A DNA stretch of 64,000 nt from assembly GCA_016875405.1 (NCBI GenBank), contig VGRJ01000006.1, forward strand, positions 32,204 to 96,203, given 5' to 3'. Source of the stretch: Deltaproteobacteria bacterium (lineage in GTDB: Bacteria > Myxococcota_A > Polyangia > Polyangiales > Polyangiaceae). The notes beneath the pieces are model-generated. The model searched no databases and was not told where the DNA came from. It saw nothing but the letters and a program-made list of their open reading frames with translations. Numbering within the stretch: position 1 is the first letter of the stretch; every line of letters begins with the position of its first letter. The translations under genes were made by a program, and so were the position numbers. This document shows positions 19,159 through 27,718 of this stretch, in pieces.

Positions 19159-19833
19159 ATGTTGAGAAGGGTGCATGGCGCGTTAGATGACCAGCTCGAG
19201 GCCGCGCTCGAGGAATTGCCGCTGTTTCCGCTTCGGGGCGTCGTGCTCTTCCCCGGGATGGCGCTCCCGCTCCACGTGTTCGAGCCGCGCTATCGCCAGA
19301 TGATGCGTGATGCGCTCCAGTCCCATCGCTGCCTCAGCGTGGTGCACGTCCCCGACCGTCGCGCCGACCTCCGAGGGAACCCACCGCTCTGCCGCGTCGC
19401 GGGCGTCGGGACGATCGTCGAGCACGAGGAGCTGCCCGACGGCCGTTTCAACCTCTTGCTCGTCGGGCGCGCGCGCGTGCGCCTCGAGGAGCTCCCCTTC
19501 GTCGAGCCGTACCGCCGTGCCCGCGGTCGCATCGTCGAGTGCACGGACGCCGAGGTCGGCCCCCCCGACATCGCCGCGTTGCGCTCCGCCATCACGTCCT
19601 TCACGAAGGTCGCCCGCCGACTCGACCCGAGCTTCGACGCCACGATCCCCGACGATCTCCCGCTCAGCGCCTACGCCGACGCCTGCGCCGCGCGCCTCTT
19701 GCTCGACGCCACCCAGCGGCAGCGTGTGCTCGAGGCGCCCTGCGTCGCCGAGCGAGTCCACATCGTGACCGAGGTCCTGACGATTCAGCATCACGACCTC
19801 GACCTCGAAGTCCCTGCGCACGACCTCAACTGA
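19159..19833 (+). CDS. LON substrate-binding-domain protein
   Basis: A 224-residue protein made almost entirely of the N-terminal (LAN) domain of Lon protease. The diagnostic run LPLFPLRGVVLFPGM at 21-35 and HVFEPRYRQMM near 40 are clear, and GRFNLLLVGRARVRL near 95 fits the second half of the domain. There is no AAA ATPase and no protease domain. Such stand-alone LON-domain proteins are common, but their role is not well established. The gene is 62 bases after the SDR gene and converges on lolD. Confidence 0.88.
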   Translation: MLRRVHGALDDQLEAALEELPLFPLRGVVLFPGMALPLHVFEPRYRQMMRDALQSHRCLSVVHVPDRRADLRGNPPLCRVAGVGTIVEHEELPDGRFNLLLVGRARVRLEELPFVEPYRRARGRIVECTDAEVGPPDIAALRSAITSFTKVARRLDPSFDATIPDDLPLSAYADACAARLLLDATQRQRVLEAPCVAERVHIVTEVLTIQHHDLDLEVPAHDLN

Positions 19834-19919
19834 TGGCGCACGTCTGTCAACGGCGCGCGTGTGTCGATGGCGCGCCGAAGTGAGGACGGGTCTGAGCGTT
19901 GACCGAGAGACCGGGCGCG

Positions 19920-20651
19920 CTAGGTCGACTCGGCAAGTGCGCGCACCTCGTCCCGGAGGATGCGCCCGTCCTGCATCGTCACCATCCGCGGCATGCTCTC
20001 CGCGAACGCGACGTTGTGCGTGACCACAATCACCGTGGTCCCGTGGCGACGGCTGGTGTCGAAGAAGAGTTCGTGGATCGCCTCGCTCGTCGCGGTGTCG
20101 AGGTTGCCCGTGGGCTCGTCCGCCAGGATGATCTTCGGCTCGAGCACGAGGGCACGCGCGAGCGCGACGCGCTGTTGCTCGCCCCCGGAGAGCTCGCCGG
20201 GTCGGTGGGTCTCGCGGCTCGAGAGCCCGACCTCCTCGAGGAGCGTACGCGCGCGCTCAGCGAGCTCCTTGCGCGGCCGCCCTTGGATGAGCCCAGGCAT
20301 CATCACGTTCTCGAGCGCGGTGAACTCGGGCAAGAGGTGGTGGAACTGGAAGACGAAGCCGATGGTGCGGTTTCGAATGTCGGCGAGCTTCGACGAGGAG
20401 AGCCCCGCGAGCTCTTGACCGACCATCTTGATGCTTCCGCTCGTGGGGAGGTCGAGCGTGCCGATGCAGTGGAGCAGCGTGCTCTTTCCAGCGCCCGATT
20501 TGCCCACGACCGAGACGACCTCGCCCGCGCCGATGTCGAGGTCGATGCCGTTCAACACCGCAAGCTCACGGCCCATGTGGAGGAAGGTCTTGTGAAGCCC
20601 TCGAATCGAGACGACTGGCTCGTTGGTGCTGGGCTCTTTGGACGCGCTCAT
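19920..20651 (-). CDS. lolD: ABC transporter ATPase of the LolD/MacB family
   Basis: A 243-residue ATPase. Walker A is [12 protein letters not shown] near 50, the Q loop is in [18 protein letters not shown], the signature is [15 protein letters not shown] near 155 and Walker B is [12 protein letters not shown] near 175. The [16 protein letters not shown] segment is typical of LolD. It follows the permease gene by only 3 bases and is the last gene of the prfB-lysS-lolC/E-lolD run, so it very probably powers the permease in releasing outer-membrane lipoproteins from the inner membrane. That fits a genome with so many lipoproteins. Confidence 0.93.
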   Translation of the reverse strand: MSASKEPSTNEPVVSIRGLHKTFLHMGRELAVLNGIDLDIGAGEVVSVVGKSGAGKSTLLHCIGTLDLPTSGSIKMVGQELAGLSSSKLADIRNRTIGFVFQFHHLLPEFTALENVMMPGLIQGRPRKELAERARTLLEEVGLSSRETHRPGELSGGEQQRVALARALVLEPKIILADEPTGNLDTATSEAIHELFFDTSRRHGTTVIVVTHNVAFAESMPRMVTMQDGRILRDEVRALAEST

Positions 20652-20654
20652 GGG

Positions 20655-22349
20655 TCACTCGTAGCGGAGACCGTCGACCGGACGGACGCGGGCCGCCGTG
20701 TAGGCGGGGTAGATGGTGGCGAGGCTGCAGATCCCCAGAGCGGCGAGCGCGACGAACGCGTAGTCGCCGAGGTCGACGTTCACGGGAAGGCGATCGATGT
20801 AGTACACGTCTGGGTCGAGGCGCACTCCGGACCACTCGAGCCCGAGGCACGCCGCGAGCGCGACCGCGACCCCGAGCGCAGTCCCGATCGCGCCGATGAG
20901 GACGCCCTCGATCATGAAGATCGACATGATCGAGCGATCCGTCGCGCCGAGCGCCTTCAGCACCGCGATCTCTCGTGCCTTCTCCGTCACCATGAGGAGG
21001 AGCGTGCAGATGATGCAGAAGCTCGCGACGGTGATCGCGATGGACAGGATGATGAAGGTCGCCAGCTTCTCGAGCTTCAGGGCGCTGAAGAGGTTCTTGT
21101 TCATCTCCTTCCAGTCGCGCACACGGAGCGTGTCGGCCTCGCGCTTCGCGGCTCGGGCGGAGACGAGGCGCGCCACCGCCGCATCGACGACTGGCCGAAC
21201 CGTGCCGAGCGCCTCCGGATCGGGGATGCGCACGTCGATCTTGTTGACCCGACCGGTCAACTCGAAGAACTGCTGCGCCACCGGCAGGACCACGTACGCC
21301 GTCGAGGCGTCGTACTCGTACATGCCGCTGTAGAAGACCGCGGCGACGAGGAAGCGACGTGATTTGGGCATGATGCCCGTCGGACCGAGCTCGCCCATCG
21401 GGGAGAGCAGGGTGATGCGGTCTCCGACCATCACGTGGAGGGACTTCGCGAGCTCGCGCCCGAGGATGATGCCCGGGTAAACCTTCCCGTCGGAGCCCGC
21501 GTCACCGATGTCGACGTCGTCGAGCCCGAGCGGCGGAGCTCGATGGTAAGGCTCACCGCCGGGGCCTCGGCCGATCACCTCACCCGAAGGGATCTCGAGG
21601 ATTCGCTCGGGCGACGCGAGGTACTCAAACCTCCCGTACTCGATGTTCTTCACAAGGTTGATGACGTCGCCGACACTCGCGGGGTCGATGCCGCGCATCA
21701 GCACGCCCGCGGTGTTGGTCGCGCTCGAGGCCATCGCGTCGCCGCCAGCAACCGGAGTCGCCGCACCTCCGAACGGGGCGACCGCTTCGCGCACCGCGGC
21801 GAGAGGCCGCTCGTAGTCGTCGAAGCCCTTCGCCTCCGCGACGTCGACGACGATGTGCGCGGTATTTCCCAGAATCTTGCGCTTCAGGTCGTAGCCGAAG
21901 CCGCCCATGATCGAGGTGACCGAGCAGAGCGCGCACGAGCTGACCGACACGCCGAGGACGCTGAGGACGCTGATGACGGTGAGGAAGCCGCTCTTCGTCG
22001 CCGAGAGCATGCGGGCGCTCACGAACGAGGTGAAGCCGCGGCGCTGGAGCGCCTCGAGGACGAGCGGCGTGACGGCGAGCGCCGTGTAGACGACATAGAC
22101 GACGGCCGAGACGAGAGCTGCTGCGCGAGCGATCTCGAGTCGAAGATCGTAGCTCGCGAGCGGCCCCGACTCGGGGGGGTGTTGGAGCGAGAACGCGGTG
22201 AGCCCGATGAACGCGGCGCCGAACCCCACCCCGAGCCACCATCCCACCGCTCTCGTCTTGCTCGCAGCGGCGCGGGCGAGGCCGCGCTTCACGAGGAGCG
22301 GCATCAAGACGACGACGCCGAGGAACAGGGCCCAGACCTTGAGGGTCAT
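20655..22349 (-). CDS. LolC/LolE-family permease with an N-terminal membrane extension
   Basis: A 564-residue protein starting at ATG 22349, which overlaps the lysS stop (ATGA). The core is the LolC/E arrangement: a membrane segment around GFLTVISVLSVLGVSVSS (near 145), a large periplasmic domain to about residue 430, then three membrane helices (TFIILSIAITVASFCII, MIEGVLIGAIGTALGVAV and a last one near 540), with the MacB-type coupling motif EIAVLKALGATDRSI. LolC and LolE are about 400-415 residues. Here an extra 130 residues at the N-terminus add three hydrophobic segments (LFLGVVVLMPLLV, VGWWLGVGFGAAFIGL, ALVSAVVYVVYTALA). Since only one permease gene is present, it may act as a LolF-like homodimer. 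Confidence 0.88.
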   Translation of the reverse strand: MTLKVWALFLGVVVLMPLLVKRGLARAAASKTRAVGWWLGVGFGAAFIGLTAFSLQHPPESGPLASYDLRLEIARAAALVSAVVYVVYTALAVTPLVLEALQRRGFTSFVSARMLSATKSGFLTVISVLSVLGVSVSSCALCSVTSIMGGFGYDLKRKILGNTAHIVVDVAEAKGFDDYERPLAAVREAVAPFGGAATPVAGGDAMASSATNTAGVLMRGIDPASVGDVINLVKNIEYGRFEYLASPERILEIPSGEVIGRGPGGEPYHRAPPLGLDDVDIGDAGSDGKVYPGIILGRELAKSLHVMVGDRITLLSPMGELGPTGIMPKSRRFLVAAVFYSGMYEYDASTAYVVLPVAQQFFELTGRVNKIDVRIPDPEALGTVRPVVDAAVARLVSARAAKREADTLRVRDWKEMNKNLFSALKLEKLATFIILSIAITVASFCIICTLLLMVTEKAREIAVLKALGATDRSIMSIFMIEGVLIGAIGTALGVAVALAACLGLEWSGVRLDPDVYYIDRLPVNVDLGDYAFVALAALGICSLATIYPAYTAARVRPVDGLRYE

Positions 22350-23974
22350 TCCGGCCTTAGGAGCGGAAACAGGATCACGTCGCGGATGGACGGCGAGTTC
22401 GTCAGCATCATCACGAGCCTGTCGACGCCCATGCCGAAGCCAGCCGCGGGCGGCATACCGAACTCGAGCGCGCGGACGTAGTCGTGGTCGTAATCCATTG
22501 TCTCTTCGGCGCCGCGCGACTTTGCGTCCACCTGCGCTTGGAAGCGCGCCGCCTGATCGTCGGGATCGTTCAGCTCGCTGAACGCGTTGCACACCTCGCG
22601 GCCATCGAGGAACATCTCGAACCGGTCGACCAGGGTCGGGTCCGCGTCCTTCTTGCGCGCGAGCGGTGAGACCTCGAACGGGTAGTCGGTGATGAACACC
22701 GGGACGCTGTTGTCGCCCTCGCGGTAGTCGCGCGTGAGGAAGGGCTCGGCGACGTACTCGTAGGCGACGAAGAGGCGCTCGCCCGGGCTCGTGCACTTCT
22801 TCATGCCCGAGCGGAAGTTCGCCCAGTCGAGCTCACGGCCGCGCGCCTTGGCGGTCTTCGCCCACTCCTTGATCGGAGCGTCGTCGCGATCGACGAGCTC
22901 GTGCGCATCTCCAGGGAGGCCAGCCGCATCGAGCGCTCGCGCGAGCGCGGCCTTCATCGACACACGCTCGAAGCGATCCAGCGTGAAGGTGCGGGCGGCG
23001 GCCCAGGCGGCGTGCTCGACCGGCATGACGCGGCGGAGCTCGGCGTCGATGAAGCGCAGCATCTCCTCGGTCGCTGCCATCAACGTCTCGTAGGTAGCGT
23101 AGGCTTGGTAATACTCGAGCATCGTGAACTCGGGGTTGTGCCGAGTGCTGATGCCTTCGTTGCGGTAACAGCGCGCGAGCTCGTAGACGCGATCGAAGCC
23201 GCCGACGAGGAGCCGCTTCAGGTAGAGCTCCGGCGCGATCCGCATGAAGAGCTCCATGTCGAGCGTGTTGTGGTGGGTCTTGAAGGGCTTCGCCGCCGCT
23301 CCACCGACGAGCGGATGCATCGTCGGGGTCTCGACCTCGAGGAAGTCTCGGGCGTCGAAGAAGCGTCGGATCGCGCTCACGATCACCGAGCGCGCGCGGA
23401 AGATCTGCGCAACCTCGGGATTCGCGACGAGGTCGACGTAGCGCATGCGGTAGCGCTGCTCGACGTCTTTGAAGCTCGTCTTGGTCGGTAGCGGTCGCAG
23501 CGCCTTGGTGAGGACCCGGAGGCTCTGCGCGCCGATCGAGAGCTCACCTTTCTTGGTGGCCATCGCGGAGCCGCTCACCTCCAGGATGTCGCCGAGATCG
23601 ACCTCGTCGAGCCGACCGAACGCTTCGCCGAGGCCGGCCTCCTCGCAGACGACCTGGAGCTCGCCGGTCCGATCACGCAGCCGCACGAAGGTCATGCCGC
23701 CGAAGCCGCGCACGAAGAGCACGCGCCCCGCAACGCGGAACGGCACCGGCTCGACGGTCTCGGGCACGTACCGGCCGTCCTCGCCACGCACGGCATCGAA
23801 GCGGGCGCGCACCTCGCGGAGCTCGGTGAGGGGGAGCTCGCCAGAGGTGACGTCATTGGCGAACGGGTTCTCGCCGCGCTCGCGAATACGCGCGGCCTTG
23901 CCGCGGCGCACCTCGATGAGCTGCTGCTCGTTCTTGCCCTGGTCCTTCGCGTCGGGTCGCGCGTCTTTGCTCAT
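22346..23974 (-). CDS. lysS: Lysyl-tRNA synthetase, class II
   Basis: A 542-residue enzyme that charges tRNA-Lys. The start ATG 23974 overlaps the prfB stop (ATGA). Residues about 70-180 are the anticodon-binding OB fold ([19 protein letters not shown]). The class II catalytic core follows, with motif 1 in [15 protein letters not shown], motif 2 in [20 protein letters not shown] and motif 3 in [13 protein letters not shown] near the C-terminus. The N-terminal 40 residues are Lys/Asp-rich and probably flexible. Insertions between motifs 2 and 3 are of usual size. The stop overlaps the start of the Lol permease gene. Confidence 0.97.
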   Translation of the reverse strand: MSKDARPDAKDQGKNEQQLIEVRRGKAARIRERGENPFANDVTSGELPLTELREVRARFDAVRGEDGRYVPETVEPVPFRVAGRVLFVRGFGGMTFVRLRDRTGELQVVCEEAGLGEAFGRLDEVDLGDILEVSGSAMATKKGELSIGAQSLRVLTKALRPLPTKTSFKDVEQRYRMRYVDLVANPEVAQIFRARSVIVSAIRRFFDARDFLEVETPTMHPLVGGAAAKPFKTHHNTLDMELFMRIAPELYLKRLLVGGFDRVYELARCYRNEGISTRHNPEFTMLEYYQAYATYETLMAATEEMLRFIDAELRRVMPVEHAAWAAARTFTLDRFERVSMKAALARALDAAGLPGDAHELVDRDDAPIKEWAKTAKARGRELDWANFRSGMKKCTSPGERLFVAYEYVAEPFLTRDYREGDNSVPVFITDYPFEVSPLARKKDADPTLVDRFEMFLDGREVCNAFSELNDPDDQAARFQAQVDAKSRGAEETMDYDHDYVRALEFGMPPAAGFGMGVDRLVMMLTNSPSIRDVILFPLLRPE

Positions 23975-25099
23975 TCGTCGGTCGCCTCTCCGGTCGACGT
24001 CGCGCCGGACGCATTGAGGAGGAAGCCCTCGATGAACGCGTCGAGATCGCCGTCGAGCACCGCATCGACCTGCCCGGTCTCGACGCCCGAGCGGACGTCC
24101 TTCACGAGGCGGTAGGGCGCGAGCACGTAGTTGCGAATCTGGCTGCCGAAGTCGATCGCCGTCTTGCCGGCTGCGTAGGCCTGAGCGGCGTCCATGCGCT
24201 TCTGGAGCTCCATCTGGTAGAGCTTCGCCTTCAGCATCTTCATGGCGAGGGCGCGGTTCTGGTGCTGGCTGCGCTCGGCGCGACAGACGATGTTGAGGCC
24301 CGTCGGGTGATGGCGCAAGCGGACCGCGGTCTCGACCTTGTTGACGTTCTGCCCGCCCTTTCCGCCGGCGCGCATCGTCGTGATCTCGATATCCTTCTCT
24401 TGGACCTCGATGTTGATCTCGTCGTCGGTGTCGGGCGTGACGTCGACCGCGGCGAACGAGGTCTGGCGCGTGTGGTCGGCGTTGAACGGCGACATCCGAA
24501 CGAGGCGGTGCACGCCGCACTCGGCGCGGAGGTAGCCGTAAGCGTTCGGTCCCTGGACGGTGAAGGTGACGCCGTCGATGCCGGCCTCGTCCGAGTCCTG
24601 GTAGTCGAGGATCTCGGTCTTGTAGCCCTTGCGCTCGCACCAGCGGAGGTACATCCGCATCATCATCCCCGCCCAGTCCTTGGCGTCGACGCCGCCGGCG
24701 CCCGGGTTGATGCTGACGATCGCGTCGCCGTGGTCGGCCGGCCCCGAGAGCATGCGCTTCAGCTCGAGGTCGCGCACCACGAGGGCGAGCGCCTCAATCT
24801 GCGCGACGGCGTCGGCGAGGGCGCCCTCATCGTTCTCGCCGACGGCGAGGTCGAGGTAGTCGCCAGCGTCGACTAGATCCTTGTCGAGCTTCTCGATGAG
24901 GGTGACCTTGCTCTCGACGTCGGAGCGCTTGCGAAGGATGCCTTGAGCCTTCGCCTGATCATCCCAGAAGCCCGGCGCGAGGGTCTGTTCGTTCAATTCA
25001 TCGAGCGATTTGGTGAGCTGAGCGAGGTCAAAGATACCTCCTCAGCGCATCGAATCGCCGCTTCAGATCGGCAAGCTTTTCGCGCGCTTCGGCTGACAT
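23971..25099 (-). CDS. prfB: Peptide chain release factor 2, with programmed +1 frameshift
   Basis: RF2 recognises UGA and UAA stops. The first reading frame begins at ATG 25099 ([20 protein letters not shown]) and runs 23 codons to TGA at 25030-25028. The sequence there reads AGG AGG TAT CTT TGA C, which has the internal Shine-Dalgarno (25042-25037), the CTT slip codon and the UGA-C context of the RF2 autoregulatory site. After a +1 shift the second frame continues with [12 protein letters not shown] to the stop at 23971, giving 375 residues. The RF2 motif SPF is in [10 protein letters not shown] and the catalytic GGQ in [11 protein letters not shown] gene caller would miss the first 30 residues and begin at TTG 24996. 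Confidence 0.95.
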
Positions 25100-25199
25100 G
25101 ACCGGTCGGTCGTATTCGATCCGAGGTGGGAACGCCAGCCAAGTCGGACCTCGCGGCGACATCGCCTCGACGGCTGATCGCGCGCGGTGAGGCGCGTCC

Positions 25200-25229
25200 T
25201 TGACAACTGAACTCTTGTTCAGCTACCGT
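25200..25229 (+). promoter_or_regulatory. imuA promoter with LexA-like operator
   Basis: TTGACA at 25200-25205 is a consensus -35 and TACCGT at 25224-25229 a weak -10, spaced by 18. Between them CTGAACTCTTGTTCAG (25207-25222) is a perfect inverted repeat CTGAAC-N4-GTTCAG. It fits the published Myxococcus-type LexA motif CTRHAMRYBYGTTCAGS at 16 of 17 positions. If the promoter is as drawn, transcription would begin only a few bases before the imuA start codons, so the message may be nearly leaderless. Confidence 0.75.
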
Positions 25230-25230
25230 G

Positions 25231-25944
25231 ATGATTACGATGCCTCTCGTTTCGCTCGCGCCTCCCCTCCTCCACCGCGCGCGGAGCACCCCGGCGCTGC
25301 CGCTCCTCGCCGGGCTCGACCTGCCGCGCGGCTCCGTGGTCGAGCTCACCGCGCCCGCGGGCCTCGCTCGCACCACCCAGCTCGCCCTCACCGCCTGCGC
25401 CGAGGCTCAGCGTCGCTCGCGCGCCGTCTCTCACGACGGTGACGCGCGCTGGTGCGGCTTCATCGACGCGACGAGCTCGCTCTACGCGCCAGCCGTCGTC
25501 GAAGCCGGCGTCGCGCTCGAGCGGATGCTGGTCGTACGTCCCGACGTCGAGGACGTCGCCAAGGTCGCGGTGCGCATGGCGGCGAGCCGACTCTTCGCGG
25601 TGCTCGTCGTCGATCGCGTCGGCGTCCCTGGAGCGAGCCCGTCCTCTTCGCGAGCGCGCGCAGCAGCCTCCTCGAGGAGCAGCGCCGTGACTCGGTGGGA
25701 CATCGCCGTCCGCAAGCTCGCGCTCGCCTGCGAGTCGAGCGATACCACCGTGCTGCTCCTCAGCGACGAGCACACCGCAACGTACGAGGCGCTGCCGGTC
25801 GCCATGCGAATCGAGCTCACTCGCCCAGCCACCGATCGGGTGCGCCTCCAGGTCGTCAAGGATCGACGGGGTCTCGAGGGCGGCGCGCGGCTCGTCTCGC
25901 TCACTGCCCGAGGCCGCGTACCGTCTCCCTCACTCAGCGCGTGA
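25231..25944 (+). CDS. imuA: ImuA-like RecA-related mutasome accessory protein
   Basis: A 237-residue protein distantly like RecA. The position of the P-loop is occupied by ELTAPAGLARTTQ, which lacks the GK(T/S) of a working Walker A, as in known ImuA proteins. The strand FAVLVVDRVGV near 130 sits where Walker B would be. It lies just after a LexA-like box and 7 bases before imuB, the standard imuA-imuB order. ImuA supports error-prone translesion synthesis by ImuB and DnaE2. Possible starts are GTG 25228, ATG 25231 and ATG 25240. The promoter position slightly favours the last. The Ser/Arg/Ala-rich stretch near 140-155 is probably a loop. Confidence 0.8.
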   Translation: MITMPLVSLAPPLLHRARSTPALPLLAGLDLPRGSVVELTAPAGLARTTQLALTACAEAQRRSRAVSHDGDARWCGFIDATSSLYAPAVVEAGVALERMLVVRPDVEDVAKVAVRMAASRLFAVLVVDRVGVPGASPSSSRARAAASSRSSAVTRWDIAVRKLALACESSDTTVLLLSDEHTATYEALPVAMRIELTRPATDRVRLQVVKDRRGLEGGARLVSLTARGRVPSPSLSA

Positions 25945-25951
25945 GCTCGCG

Positions 25952-27667
25952 ATGATCGGCAAGCGAATCGCCGCGATCGTAGCGGATCGGCTCGCGGTCG
26001 AGCTCGCCGAGCGCGCGCGCCGGGAGCGCGCTCAGCCGCTCGCGGTGCTCGTCGACGACGACGAAGCCCGCGCGGGCGACGATGGAGACGCCGCGCTCGA
26101 CGCCGTGAACGAGCTCGCGTGGCAGCGCGGCGCTCGCCCAGGCCAGACCGTCACCGCAGCATCCGCCTACGTCGGCAGGCTCGAGGTCATGCGCTTGACG
26201 ACGCGCGCCCTCGACGCCGCGCTCGCGAGCATCGCGGAGATCGCGCTCGCCTTTGCGCCACTCGTGTCGCTCGAGCTCGACCGCTCGTCGCCCGAGCCCT
26301 TCGTGCGCTATCCCGCAGGCGCTGGCGCGGGACCGCGCGACACCGTTTGGCTCGACGTCACCGGCTGCGCGCGAATGCTCGGGGGCGAGGATATTCTCTG
26401 TGCCGAGCTGCGCGCCCGACTGGGGGAGCTTGGCCATCACGCACGGGTCGCCGTCGCGGACGGACCACGCCTCGCGCAGGCGCTCGCTCGCTGGGGAGGG
26501 CTCGAGAGCGTGGCCTCGCGGGGAGCGAGCGGAGGCCCGCTCGCCGAGCTGCCGATCGCGTGCCTCCCACTCGACGCCTCGATCGTGGCGTGGCTCGGAG
26601 AGGTCGGCCTCTGGAACGTCGGAGAGCTCGCGAGCGTGCCGCGCTCACGCCTCGCTCATCGGCTGGGGCCGCGCGCGCAAGACGTGCTCGAGCTCATCGC
26701 CGGACGAGATGAGATCCCGCTCCGTCCTTACGAGCCGCCACGACGCGTGGTCGAGCACATCGGCTTCGACGAGCCGCTCGAGCGGCAAGAGCCGCTGCTC
26801 TTCGTGGTACGTGGGATGGTCGCTCGTGCGGTCGCGCGGCTCGCCGCTCGCGGCGAAGCCTGCGGCAAGGTCACCCTCGAGCTGCATCATGATCGCGCCG
26901 CGCTGGCGCTCGCCGAGCGCGAGGGGCGCCGCATCCCTCCGCTCGTCAGCGTCGACCCAGGCTTGCCGATCGCGCTCGCGCGCGAGGACGACCTCGTGCG
27001 CGCGCTCCGCACCCGCCTCGAGAAGCTCGAGCTCGTGGCCCCGATCGGAGCGGTCTCGCTCGTGCTCGATGACCTCACGCGTCGGTCCGAAGCGCAGCTC
27101 GATCTGTCGAACCTCGCCGCGGTGAGCCCCGACGCCTTCCCCACGTTGCTCGCCGAGCTGTGCGCCGCCGTCGGCCCCGAGCGAGTCGGGGTGCTCGAGG
27201 TGAAGGACAGCCACCGCCCCGAGGCGCGCTCCGTCCTCGTCCCCGCGCCATACGATCGCAACGGCGAGCCCAGAGGCCTCGGCCCTCGGAAGCGTCGCTC
27301 CACCTCGCGCGTCGCCTCCGCTCCGAGCGAACTCCCCCCTCCACAGCAGGGTGTCGAGGAGGGCGCGTCTTCATCGCTTCACCTGACGCGCGAGCCCACG
27401 CGTCTCTTGCCCGAGCCGCTCTGCATCGGCCAGCTGCGCCCGGGCGGCCTCGTCGCCGCAGGCCCGCTCGTCTACCTCGTCGATCACCTACGGCTCTCGT
27501 CGCGGCTCGACGGCGTCGAGTGGTGGAGCGCGAACCCCATCTCACGCGACTACGCCCGCGTGCGACTCCACGCGACGTTTCAAGGACGACGCGCCGAGCA
27601 CGCCGAGGCCTGGATTTACATGGAGCGGAGCACCGGCCGCGCGTTCTTGCACGGCTGGTTCGAGTGA
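25952..27667 (+). CDS. imuB: ImuB-like inactive Y-family polymerase homologue
   Basis: A 571-residue protein of the DinB/UmuC family. The palm-like part (residues 1-190) has VWLDVTGCARMLGGE near 131, the region that in active Y-family enzymes follows the catalytic SIDE motif. That motif is not present, as expected for ImuB. A helix-hairpin-helix region (LWNVGELASVPRSRLA near 215) and the little-finger domain follow. The sequence EAQLDLSNLAA near 380 is a possible beta-clamp-binding motif. The C-terminal 110 residues include VEWWSANPISRDYARV and the ending YMERSTGRAFLHGWFE, typical of ImuB. It acts as the hub joining ImuA, DnaE2 and the clamp. Confidence 0.88.
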   Translation: MIGKRIAAIVADRLAVELAERARRERAQPLAVLVDDDEARAGDDGDAALDAVNELAWQRGARPGQTVTAASAYVGRLEVMRLTTRALDAALASIAEIALAFAPLVSLELDRSSPEPFVRYPAGAGAGPRDTVWLDVTGCARMLGGEDILCAELRARLGELGHHARVAVADGPRLAQALARWGGLESVASRGASGGPLAELPIACLPLDASIVAWLGEVGLWNVGELASVPRSRLAHRLGPRAQDVLELIAGRDEIPLRPYEPPRRVVEHIGFDEPLERQEPLLFVVRGMVARAVARLAARGEACGKVTLELHHDRAALALAEREGRRIPPLVSVDPGLPIALAREDDLVRALRTRLEKLELVAPIGAVSLVLDDLTRRSEAQLDLSNLAAVSPDAFPTLLAELCAAVGPERVGVLEVKDSHRPEARSVLVPAPYDRNGEPRGLGPRKRRSTSRVASAPSELPPPQQGVEEGASSSLHLTREPTRLLPEPLCIGQLRPGGLVAAGPLVYLVDHLRLSSRLDGVEWWSANPISRDYARVRLHATFQGRRAEHAEAWIYMERSTGRAFLHGWFE

Positions 27668-27718
27668 GGGACGCCGCTCCTCGAAGGCTCCGGGACCGCC
27701 GCGGTTCGCTTGGCCCGC

